Assembly (NCBI RefSeq): GCF_000002985.6
Contig: NC_003279.8
Location: 8,494,001-8,558,000, forward strand
Direction of reading: 5' to 3'
From: Caenorhabditis elegans
Taxonomy: Eukaryota; Nematoda; Chromadorea; Rhabditida; Rhabditidae
DNA length: 64,000 nucleotides
The translations under genes and the position numbers were made by a program. Of the stretch, positions 27,910 to 40,493 are shown piece after piece. Position 1 is the stretch's first letter; every line of letters begins with the position of its first letter. The notes beneath the pieces were generated by a model. It was not told the origin of the DNA. It was given only the letters and a program-made list of their open reading frames with translations, and searched no databases.

Positions 27910-30900
27910 TTTAAATGAAATTTGTGATAACATGCCTTTTGTGAGAATAAATTTTTCCATAGCTTACTTTTTACGATTTTTTGATACACTTCATCAGCCG
28001 ACGGGGCAGTCAGTTGAAATACCAGAACTAATTGACCGGATCCAGCAAGATGATTCAGAGTGAGCTCATCGCCAAGAAGACACTTGTCCACATCATCTTG
28101 CTTCCAAGCTCGTGAAATTTTGAGTTGCGAAATTGAAGTATTGTTGGATAGAACACGAGCTTTTGCTTCAGAGATTGTTAAAGTTCTGAATGGATTGTTT
28201 TATATAAATTCTTAAAACCTTCCGATTACCGGGGAAATAACAGCATAACTGGTTGAATTTTCTCAGCAGAATTTCCTTCGAAACAGCATTTGACCGGGAT
28301 ATCTAAACTCTTCTGCTGAATGATTGGAGGCCTGGGAGTGATTACAACTGGCCGGATAGTCGGTGTTGGTTTCTTTCGGGGTAGAGGTGATCTGGAAATT
28401 AATATTGGAAAATGTTCTAAGATTATATTTGAAATTTAGCAACCTTCCATTCAATTTCTTAAATCCAACAATTTGTAAGTCATCGTCACCACCAAATACC
28501 GAAGGAGCGGATCGAACTGTTGTAGTTGGAGATATTGATCTTCGGGGAGAAATTGAATTCCGAGGATTCGAAGTCAACGATGATGATGAGTTTTGTCGTT
28601 GAACGCGTTTGGACGTTATTAGTGAAGGCTGTACAAGACGTTTCCGATTCGAGTGAGCAGTTGTAGGCGGTGTAGAGTTTGGAGGTCTGAAAATTAGTTG
28701 AAACTTTTTATGGCATCTGTTTTTTATATAAATAAAAAGTTTTTTTTTTAATTTTTCGGTTTTTTTTTTCAAATCAAGCAATCGAAAAACCAAAAAAAAC
28801 TTTTTTTGATTTATCGTTTTTGGAAAAACCCGGAAAAACTGTACTTTTCCAACTTACTTAATATTTTCCTCGCTTCTTTGTTTCCTTTTTGACGTATTAC
28901 TTGAGTTATCAGAATTATTTGAATTTCTTCGTTTTCTCGACGCAGCCATTGCATAAATCATTCCATCCTCAACATCATCAGGAGGAATGTCTTCTTCCTG
29001 AAAAATAAATCGATAAGTTTATGGCACTTCTTGAATTTGAATACTTCTTGATGTATTCGTGGAATTCTGTTGATCGGATGAGGTGGCGGAATATTGACAG
29101 GCGCTTTATAGTTTGCAGTCAATATCTTCAAATTTTCAGCGAATTTGAGATGCCTCTCGGTATACTCATTTTCGTCAATGAATCGTCTGAAAATTAGAAA
29201 TTTTAATCATGTGAAGCACTATAAGAGAGCCAGTACTAATTTCTGGTTATCTAAATTCGGAAAGAACAATCTCAGAAATTAATGGGCTGCGATCGGAAAC
29301 AGGAACCATGTGAAAAGTTTTGAGATTTTTTGGCACAAAAAAATTGCAAAAAAAAATTCCCCAGGTTTTTGTCAAAATTTGTTTATTGGTACAAATTTCG
29401 AACACAACCCTGGTCGGTGCCTACAAGTAGATAAATACCGTTCATACTTCAAATGCTGATAAGCAGTCCATCCAGCACTATCACGTAGATCAACTGATGC
29501 TCTATTATCAATCAATAACTGAGCAATATCTACATATCCATTGGTACATGCTTCCATTAGAGGTGTCAATCGAGAATGGTTCAGTTCAGTCGAAGAATTT
29601 TGTGATTCTTCTGACATAAATGATTCTGCACTTCTAGCGTTCACTTCTGCACCATATCGTAACAATACTAGAACATTTCCGTATTGATTGTGAGCTACTG
29701 CTTCCGAAAGAGGTGTCCAACCACCATTATCTTTTGCATTGACTTTACAACCCTAAAATAATGGAAATTTATCACGATTTTTAAACAAAATTCCACTTAC
29801 ACGTCTACACAGACGCTCTATAACCGCTTCATTTTCAGATTTCATTGCTGCTTGATGTAAAACTGTTTCTCCTTTATCATTCGTTTTGTTCAACTGATGT
29901 TCCGTTAGAAGATCCAATTTGAGTAGTTCATTCTCTTCTGAAATCAGGCAAAATTCGACATTTTTCAAACGGCCAAAATTTCAGAAAAAATCAATTTAAA
30001 AACTTCGTACATTAAAGGTGACCTATCATTCGACAAAAACGTAAAACCAAGATATGGGCGGAGCCAGTGTTCAAATTTTCTTTTGATGAAGTTTCTTAAA
30101 ATATCAATTTTTGAAATTTTGGAAACTTTATGGGAACTTCTAGTAACTCTGGAAGTATTTTAATGCTCTTTGAAATTTTTAGACAGTTCTGATATTTGTA
30201 CTTCTAGTATTTTCTAGACTTTTTAAATGTTTTCTAAACTACAGTAAACCTACAGTAATACTACAGTATCCCGTCTGTATCTTATTATTTATAACGCGAT
30301 GTATTTATCGAAAAGGCTCCGTCTAAATCTTGGTTCCTTTTTGCATTTTTCTTTAAATTTTCTTGTACTTTTTCGAACTTTGTGAACTTTGTGTATATAC
30401 CTTTGCATCTCTCTAACACATCTTCATCTGAAAGTTTCCAGTATAAGACATCAGTTTCATCATCCTCATTCTTAATCACAACTTCTGGAATATTATCAGT
30501 TTCTTGTTTCCATTTTATCGCGTTTTCCTCGTTCCGCTTATCCGACCAGTAGTTGGCCCAATTCTCGTAGAGCTCCTGAACAAATTAAAATTAAAATAGG
30601 ATGTTATATAGAGATTATAACATACACGTTTGGTGTCTAATCGAAGGATTTTCCCATTGAGTTCATTAAACATTGGTTCCAAATCCGTAAAGTCTAGCTT
30701 GCACATACAACCGAATATTGAAACTCGAGTATCGAGAATCTGAAAATAATCGATAATAAATTTTAAATTTTAAGATTTTAATTATGGTAGTTGAATGAAC
30801 CAGAGCTGACCTTTTCTTTTGGTTTTCTGGGAACAAAATTGTAATTTAAACCTTTTTTATGTTAGGTTTATCCGAAAGTTAACCATGAAATTTTTTTTCA

Positions 30901-32621
30901 CAAAATTCTATTTTTTTTTAACTTTGCATTTAAATTCAATATTTTTCAAACCTTTTCTTCTGTAGCCCCAGTTTTCATGAGAAGTTCCAATAGATTCTTA
31001 AACATTTCCAAAGATTTTGAATGTTCATCTAAATCACTGTAAACCAAAGCCATTCCCTGATATGCACGAAGAGCATCTTCGTCGTTCCGTTTGAATCTAC
31101 AAAAATAAGCTCTAAAATAAAATATTTAAAATAAATTCCACTTACTCTAACATTTTCTGATAACTCATCAAAATATTGTCTCTTACAAATTGCCGATATT
31201 CTTTCTTCTCTTTCGCCATTAAAGTTTGGAAATATTGATCATAAAGATCTCCGATTGCTTCGTAGAGTTGACATTTTGATAATTTAGGCTCCATTTGTGG
31301 ATTTTTTCGAATTTTGTTATACTTCACCAGTCGATAAACTGTAAAATAAAGTAATAAAGATACGGGAGAACTTCAAAAACTGACTAATGCAAATTCTTTT
31401 GACAGTATCCTCAAGCTCATGAGCTGGAAATCTAGCTTCATGAAAAAAGTAAGCTTCTGCGAGCGACTTGTAAGCTTTGTCAAGACGGTTTGCAAGGAGA
31501 TATTGCTGAAAACATATATATATATTATGCATATAATTATATTCAGCTGGAAAGTTTACATGAGAAAGTTCACATAAAGTCTGAGCTTTTTTATCTTCTG
31601 ATGCGTCATCGTCCATTAATTCAGCGATATCTACTCGTTGATTCACAGGAGCAATACTACATTTAGTACGGAGCATCTCGAATCTCATAGATTTATCATT
31701 TACTCTGAAAATTCCGAAAAATATAATAATTTATGTAGAATAAAAAACTAACCTTAATAATCCTTCAGTTTTGTCCAACAATTGCATTGCTCTCGCATTA
31801 TTTCCTATTTGATTTTGTAGCTGAGCTTCCAGTGTGAACTGAAAAATATTGAATTTAATTTTTCTTCGGAACTGATTTTTCTAACTAACCAGCTGAGCTT
31901 TTCGAACTTTCGGTGCTCCACCAGGCTCACTTTCTTTAAACGATGATTTGTATAAATCCACAAGTTCTCTAGCCTTTTTTGTCAATTCAATTGCTCGTTC
32001 AATATCAGTTCGTTCAGCTTCTCCATTCAAAAATAATTGTTGTAGACACCATGCTTCAACATGATACGATAGTTGTTCCTGAGATCGACTTCCACATTCT
32101 TTTGCCAATTTTCGGAACGAGACAATGTGTTGAAGACATGATTCTCTGTTACCTAGTTCCGCATAAATTTCACTTAATGTACGTTCACAAAGACTGCCTT
32201 CGAAGTATTTTCGGTGTTCACGTGCGAGTTTTGAACCTGTAATAAAGAAAATGAGCAGTGATTGACTTTTTTACATTAAAATAATCCCTGCAAAGTTTAA
32301 TCCAGAAAATTGCATTTTTAAATATCGATGTCAAGAATCGCGGCAACTTTCAGCAACAAGCAGAATTTTGGAATTTGCAGGATTCAACAATTTTAGGTTC
32401 AAAATTCAGAAATCTCACCTTCTTCACAAAGAGAAATTGCAGATTCCAAATCTCCAATTTGCTTGAGCTCATGAGCTGCTTCATTAAACTTGTCGACTGC
32501 GTCACTGAACTTTCCGTTTCTCATACATTTTCGAGCTAAAAGCTCCGTTCATTTTATTTTCTAAATTTGAACAAATCTTCTGCTTACCTTCTTTTTCTTT
32601 TTTGTTTTTTACAGATGACAT
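27894..32621 (-). CDS. Tonsoku/TONSL-like protein: TPR repeats, ankyrin repeats, ubiquitin-like C-terminus
   Basis: Seventeen exons: 32588-32621 (ATG at 32621), 32419-32535, 31890-32236, 31753-31838, 31560-31704, 31385-31505, 31146-31338, 30952-31096, 30626-30739, 30401-30575, 29801-29937, 29439-29752, 29045-29186, 28858-28997, 28444-28686, 28230-28391 and 27894-28185. They sum to 2,907 nt, 968 aa. The N-terminal half is TPR-like (RNGKFSDAVDKFNEAAHEL, LCERTLSEIYAELGNRESCL, ALRAYQGMALVYSDLDEHSK). Three or four ankyrin repeats follow (KTNDKGETVLHQAAMKSEN, DNGGWTPLSEAVAHNQYGN, LTPLMEACTNGYVDIAQLL). Then comes a Ser/Arg-rich linker and a C-terminal domain resembling the ubiquitin-like domain. Human TONSL reads histone H4 unmethylated at K20 through its ankyrin domain and works with MMS22L in repair of replication-associated breaks. 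The ATG directly abuts an AG, consistent with SL2 trans-splicing downstream of the ArfGAP gene. Confidence 0.85.
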
Positions 32622-32630
32622 CTGGAAATG
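32622..32630 (-). promoter_or_regulatory. Predicted trans-splice acceptor of the TONSL-like gene
   Basis: The - strand reads TTTCATTTCCAG immediately before the ATG, so no room exists for an untranslated leader other than a spliced leader. The upstream gene on the same strand stops at 33002, 380 bp away, a distance usual for worm operons. Confidence 0.6.
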
Positions 32631-33001
32631 AAACAGGAACATTGAAACGGGACAGAAAAGTTTTAAAGAAAAACTCAACAAAATATATAAACTGAAACTC
32701 ACAAAAACAACAACCAAAACCAAACAACAATAACCACATATTAATATTTCAAATCTTCGAGTTTTTCGCATTTTTATTTCAAAAAGTGATCTCACCAAAC
32801 GATAAATTGGCAATTGGCCGGTATTTTCTAGAAACATTTTTAAAGAAAAATTAAATCACAGGAAACATTTCTGATGGCTAGAAAGGAAAGGAATTTCGGT
32901 AAAGAAAGAGAGTGGAAAAACAGAAATAAGTTATTTAAAAAAGAGAAAAGGGGACAGAAAATACAGAAATTTGGGAATTTGTTTGTTGAAAAAGAAAATT
33001 C

Positions 33002-35271
<2,270 letters not shown>

Positions 35272-35280
35272 CTTAAAAGT
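35272..35280 (-). promoter_or_regulatory. Predicted trans-splice acceptor of the ArfGAP gene
   Basis: The - strand reads AACTTTTAAG followed at once by the ATG. With the zhp-3 stop 205 bp upstream on the same strand, this supports SL2-type trans-splicing of a polycistronic transcript. Confidence 0.6.
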
Positions 35281-35476
35281 TTCAAAAATTTTAAGGTAAA
35301 GAGGGTTTAAACACGAAATATTCAAATAAAATTTAAATCAGATGTGAACTAGGTAGAGAAAAAGAAATTTGGAATTTTTAACCCAATTTTTATGAAATAA
35401 ACATTAAAGTTGAATTGTACATGATGTATATATCAACAAATAAAGAACGAATTCAGAAAAAAACGAGATTAAAACA

Positions 35477-37320
35477 TTAATCGGCGGGTCCAATGAAGCT
35501 CCGACCATTGATCGGTTTCCTTTGTGCGAGGTATCCTGAAAACGTCAGAGTACACGTGGCAAAAATCGAAAGAATTGGAATATAGAGGGAGCGGAAAGGC
35601 GCAAAAAGCGCCCGGAATGAGAGAGTGAGAGACGAAAAAAGTGTGTAAGTGTGTTAGTTGATGAGAGGGTCGAGGGAAATTGAGGAATAAAAGAGTGAAT
35701 GACAGACCGGGTTGAGATGAGATTCGACGCATTTCTTGTATCTGCTGACGGTCGAATCCAGCTGCACTTCGACGATTTTGTGCTATTGGAGTAATTCGTG
35801 AATTCTGTTTGAAATGATGAACACGTATCGCAGAACCGCCTCCTGTGGGCAGCGAAGAATCTCTTTTAGAACTGGAAAATTATGAATTAGGAATCACAGA
35901 TACTTTGAAAATATCTCACATATCATGCACTCCAAATGAATTCGCTCTATTTTGCCTCCAATTTTCCAGTGACATACTAGTTTTGTCCATGATTGTCTGA
36001 TTTGCCGTAGTTTTGTTTATCATCGAACTATCTCCCATATTATTACGCGATGGGGTGAATATCTGTAAAAATTTAAGTCATATTAAGAACTGTGCTTGAA
36101 AATGTTTAAAAATTTATAAAAAAGATCTTCCGTTGCGGGGAATCGAACCCCGGCCTTATGGGTGAGAGCCATAAATCCTAACCACTAGACCACAACGGAG
36201 CGTGCTTTTGAGTAGCCAAGAGAAACATTACCACTTTGAAGATACGGCAAGGGGTGGACGAATGTTACAACAAGAATTGTCTACGCAAAAAGTGTGTTGA
36301 ACCACTTTCTGAGAGCCGGTGTATACTAATAACAACTTACATTATTGAAGGCCACACTGAAAGCTGATGATTCTGACGTGTTTGCATTAGCTGACTGTCC
36401 ACTGCTCTGCAACTAGAATATATGGACAATCTTTTTATCAAATAATTGTTACCATTGTATTGAACATAGCTTCTTCGTTTAATGATTCTGGTCTAGTGCG
36501 GCTGCCATTTTCGAAAAACGAATTATAATTAATGGAATTTGGTGATGAAGCTGGAGAGCTAACTAGCGGTGAGACCATATTAAATGTTGAATTTGCAGAC
36601 GATTCGACAAGAGATGGTGCCGTTTCTTGTGATTCAGCAAGACTGAATGGAAATGGAGTTTGAGAGTTCATTCCAAGAGTGTCGGCGGACATTAAATTTG
36701 TCATAGATCTGAAATTCAATGTTTGAAAGAACGAAATAAAAACAAAATTTACCAACTTCAATTTTGCTTGACACTCTTCAATTTCTCTCTCAGCTTTTAC
36801 CCGTTCTTCTTCACTTGCTTGCAATTTCTTTTCTGCCATTTGAATCCACGCGGTCGCCTCCGCTAGCTTCTTCCTTTGTGAATCGAATTCCTGCCCTTTC
36901 GTTCGAAAATATACCTCCATTTGTCGTTTTTTCTCTTTCTAGAACCAAATTTATGAATTCTTCCTAGCTGATTGTAGCTCAAACCTCCTTAGTCAAATAT
37001 TTGACAAGATGATCTCTTGTGCTCTGTTGGAAATCTATTTTCTTTTGTATTTTCGCCAATGAATCTGCCACCATTTTTATAGGGTCAGCAAAATATATTT
37101 TGATTCCTGAGCTTATGTTTCCATCCAATCGAACAAGTCTCACATTTTTCTTACAAATCAAACAGACAGCAAGATCTAAAGTTCATCGTTTTCAAGATTT
37201 TAAACTAATTTTCGTACCTGCTTTCGCGCATTTCGTACAAAAAATGTGAAAACATGAAGAGATGAAGAATCCATCCGGTGGTTTTCGGTTGAAGCATTTA
37301 TTACAGTGAACAAAATCCAT
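35477..37320 (-). CDS. zhp-3: ZHP-3, RING-finger protein of meiotic crossover control (Zip3/RNF212 family)
   Basis: The ATG is at 37320 (exon 37218-37320). Further exons lie at about 36985-37175, 36749-36940, 36453-36712, 36345-36412, 35921-36062, 35708-35871 and 35477-35535, ending GRSFIGPAD. An N-terminal C3HC4 RING starts VHCNKCFNRKPP and continues through SSCFHIFCTKC to CLICKKNVRLVRL. A coiled coil of about 90 residues follows (QKKIDFQQSTRDHLVKYL and later RKKLAEATAWIQMAEKKLQ). The C-terminal half is Ser/Asn-rich, ending in a basic, disordered tail. The order RING, coiled coil, Ser-rich tail is that of Zip3/RNF212 SUMO or ubiquitin ligases, which sit on the synaptonemal complex and designate crossovers. 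It is the first gene of the candidate operon, and a tRNA gene lies in one of its introns. Confidence 0.92.
36128..36199 (-). tRNA. tRNA-Glu (anticodon CTC), nested in a zhp-3 intron
   Basis: A 72 nt cloverleaf reads on the - strand. The acceptor arm is TCCGTTG paired with CAACGGA, with A as discriminator. The D arm contains GGTCTAGTGGTTAGG, the T arm GGGTTCGATTCCCC. The anticodon stem TATGG/CCATA encloses the loop CTCTCAC, giving anticodon CTC, which decodes GAG. A T6 run (A on + at 36118-36123) follows within a few bases as a Pol III terminator. A and B box internal promoter sequences are intact. It lies between two zhp-3 exons and in the same orientation. Confidence 0.95.
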
Positions 37321-37820
37321 ATTTTCCTGTTATTAGCTGAAAAGAACACAATTTTTCAACGGCAAAACAGCTAAAAATGATGGAAGAAACGATTAATTGA
37401 ATTCATATAATGTCGTTTAGCAGCTCGGAAAATAGTTAATATTATAAAAAAGAAGACAAAATCTTCGAAAAATCGAGCAAATTTCCAATAAATTTATTCG
37501 AATGCAATGAAAAACTGTTTAAATTTCACAAAATCAAAAGAAAATCAACATAAACCAGATAAAATTAAAAAATTAGCGTGTGATTGTCACCGTAGTGATC
37601 ATTCCCTGCGAAACCCAATAAACATATGATGGCATGCGCCTTCGAAATACGGTGGTAAATTAACGAATTTTGACAGGCATAGAAACAACTTTATTATTTT
37701 AAATCGCTTGTGAATAAAAGTTATTATCAACTATTTTATTCCAGAATTGAACAAAAAAAAACAACCCGTTAATTTGTAACTGTGTACAAAAATAAAAATA
37801 TAACATTTAAAAAAATGAAA

Positions 37821-40493
37821 TTATTCCATGCCTGTTCCTCGTAAATTTCGTCCAATAACCATATCAACAACACTATCAATTACCAATTGAATTTGATTTG
37901 TGTCTGTTGCACACGTTACATGCGTATAAATTTTCTTAATGTCGGAATATTTATTAAGTCGTTCAAAACGCATCTGAATATAGGCAACACACTCGGCATA
38001 ATCATTTGATCCTAAAAAACATTCTAGAAGGAGAAATCAATGGAATCTCCTACCTTGATATGTTGAAAAGAGCACATTAATACTTGTTGTCTTTAATTTT
38101 TGTTCAAACAAATCCCGTTTGTTTAAAAATAAAATCATCGCAGCTTGCACAAACCAACGGGAATTGCATATTGTTTCGAATAACTTTATCGATTCTTTCA
38201 TTCGATTCTAAAAATTTTGGAATTTGGAAAACAGCAGACAAACAAAAAAACTCACCGTTTGACCATCTTCATTAAGTTTTTGATTGAACTCATTTATTGC
38301 TGATATAAAAATTGTTGCATTTACATTATCAAAAAGATGAATCCATTTTCGGCGTTCTGAGCGTTGTCCTCCAACATCGTATATTCTACAAAAAAATGTA
38401 CATTTATTTTTCGTTTTAGAGAACTATTATGGTGAATCAAAGCAATTGCGCTCCAACGCTTAATAAAACATACTTTGGGTCTCGTTAGGTACAGGCGGCG
38501 AGCCCGTCAATTCAATCTTGTTCAATTATTTTTAGTACTATTATTCCTTTCTAGTTTCCAAGAGTATTCTGTCATTAATGTTTTTTTAAATTATTGTTTG
38601 GGATTATTTTTTTGTTCAAATTACGTTTAAAAAATTCATGTGAAGTTGAAAAGTTAAAAGTTTTTTTTTCGAAAATTACTTTTAATTTAACAATTTTTAC
38701 ATTTAAAAATAATTAGAAACATAACAAAAACAATGTTGGAAATGAGTTAAGCGGGCGAAAATAATTGGAAATGTTGAAATTTGTCGCCTTTACCTAACGA
38801 GATCCAAGTTATGGGGGCGGCCATTAAAAATTCCATTCACGCTACTCCACCTTGATTTTTAATTATTTTATCAAGGAACATAAAGCTCAGAGAGTTACTC
38901 ACCTAAACTTTGTTCCTTTAATTTCAATAGTTTGTTGTACAACTCCCATTGTAGGTATTCGTATTCGTAACATATCATCTACAGTTGGAATATAATCAGC
39001 ATTGTTTATTCGGTCCAATTCATTCATGAAACTGAAATTGAAACTTTTTATTTAATTATTAACATGTTTGGGAGTGTTACGGTGAGTTGCCTGTTTTTTG
39101 GGATATTCGGTTAAATCTACAGTAGTCAAATGTCATTGCTTCTCACTAAAACTTTGGAAGCTCAAAAAGCATTAGGAAATTGATTAAAGTTTGTGAGAAA
39201 AATTAAAGTTGTGAATTTTGAAATAACCAATCATTCTACCGAATTTGAATTTTTTAAGAAAAAATATTTTATGACTGAAAAATTTCAATGGATTTAAATA
39301 TTTTTGGACATATCTCTCTCTGTTTTTAAGGCAGTTTTCTACCTCCCCAACTCAGCGAAAAAATTTGATTTAAAAAATTCAGATGGCAATTTCAGGAGGT
39401 TTGTAGTGAGCTAGTCAAGATATAGATACGTCAGTGTCGTCTCGAAATGTACTTTCTTTCTTCATAAAGCATGAAAATAAGTACTCTGTTTTTGAACTCG
39501 CTAATTTCAAAATTTTTCAGATTATCCTGTTTTAGACTGAATAAAAAACTTACTAAACGAGAGTATCCATCATTTGAAATTCGGCTCTTCTTTCGAAAGT
39601 TTTCTGTACAACTGGATCATGCCATAATCGTTTTATAGCATTGAATGTTAATGGAATAAATGGCATCGCATCTTTACTACTATCAGCCAGTGATAAAATA
39701 TGTTGAGCATCAGCCTGAAAATATTTAATTTTTAAATTGCAAATTTCTTAATAACTGTTGAAGATCGGTCATTGGAGAATTTACTTTAAAATTAAAAATA
39801 GTTCCACATGCTGAAATATTACAAAAGAGAGACGGAAAACATTGAGAAAGTATGTCAACCAAACTCTGGGTAGTCTCTTTTTGTTGGAAAATCGCGATAA
39901 TTAGTTGTTTTTTTCAAAAAATGTTTTTGAGTATTCCCCATTGTGTTTATTTGACAATTTAACAAATATAAAGTCTTAAAAATTTGTACAATCTAACAAT
40001 CTAACCTGACAAAATGGAGCAAAGGGTGTAATGAGGAAAACACAGTTCAACAAAAAAACTTACATCAAGTTCAGGAGTGCTTAGCTCATAATAAAAATGA
40101 TCCTTTGCTTTCAAAAGTGTTGCTACTCCTTGGATAATATTGCTATACACCGTACCCGCCACGTTTTTCAGGTCCGCTTTTGAAAACCCGCTGCTATGAA
40201 GAATACTGAAAGTTGGTTAGATATTAAGATATGGTTGTTTTGCACTGTAATAAAATCTTCAACAATGGAAGTAATTTCCAGAAAAGATTTCTAGTTTTTG
40301 TCCACTATTATTAATTATGTTGCCCTCACTTTATTTGCTTTAAAATGGTCGATTTCCCACACTCTCCAGTTCCAAGAAGTAACAATTTCTGATTACCAAT
40401 CTCGTCGTCCTCGTCCTTTCTTATCTGTTTATCAATAACCGAGTTTATTCGTTTTTGTTCTTTGCTTTCCGGCGTTGAGCACGTTGATCCCAT
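37821..40493 (-). CDS. gpa-15: GPA-15, worm-specific heterotrimeric G-protein alpha subunit
   Basis: Seven exons: 40330-40493 (ATG), 40064-40205, 39554-39714, 38903-39031, 38256-38385, 38054-38207 and 37821-38011. They give 1,071 nt, 356 aa, the normal G-alpha length. The N-terminal MGSTCS fits N-myristoylation (Gly2) and palmitoylation (Cys5). The G1 loop is GTGECGKST. Switch I contains RIRIPTMGV, where the usual Arg of the R-x-x-T pair is present (LRIRIPT). Switch II is [19 protein letters not shown]4 is FLNKRDLF and G5 is TCATDT. The C-terminus RNLRGTGME lacks the Cys of Gi/o and diverges from Gs and Gq, so it belongs to the nematode chemosensory-type G-alphas. It acts at the inner plasma membrane, probably in sensory neurons. 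From memory gpa-15 lies in this chromosomal neighbourhood, which supports the name. Confidence 0.87.
38471..38810. mobile_element. Inverted-repeat element in a gpa-15 intron
   Basis: The arms are at about 38473-38500 (CTTTGGGTCTCGTTAGGTAC..) and 38783-38808 (TCGCCTTTACCTAACGAGATCC), which pair with a few mismatches. The interior is AT-rich without coding potential. TA flanks both ends, compatible with a Tc/mariner-type insertion, but the boundary is not sharp. It accounts for most of the 517 bp intron 38386-38902. A related arm occurs at about 54982-55005. Confidence 0.55.
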
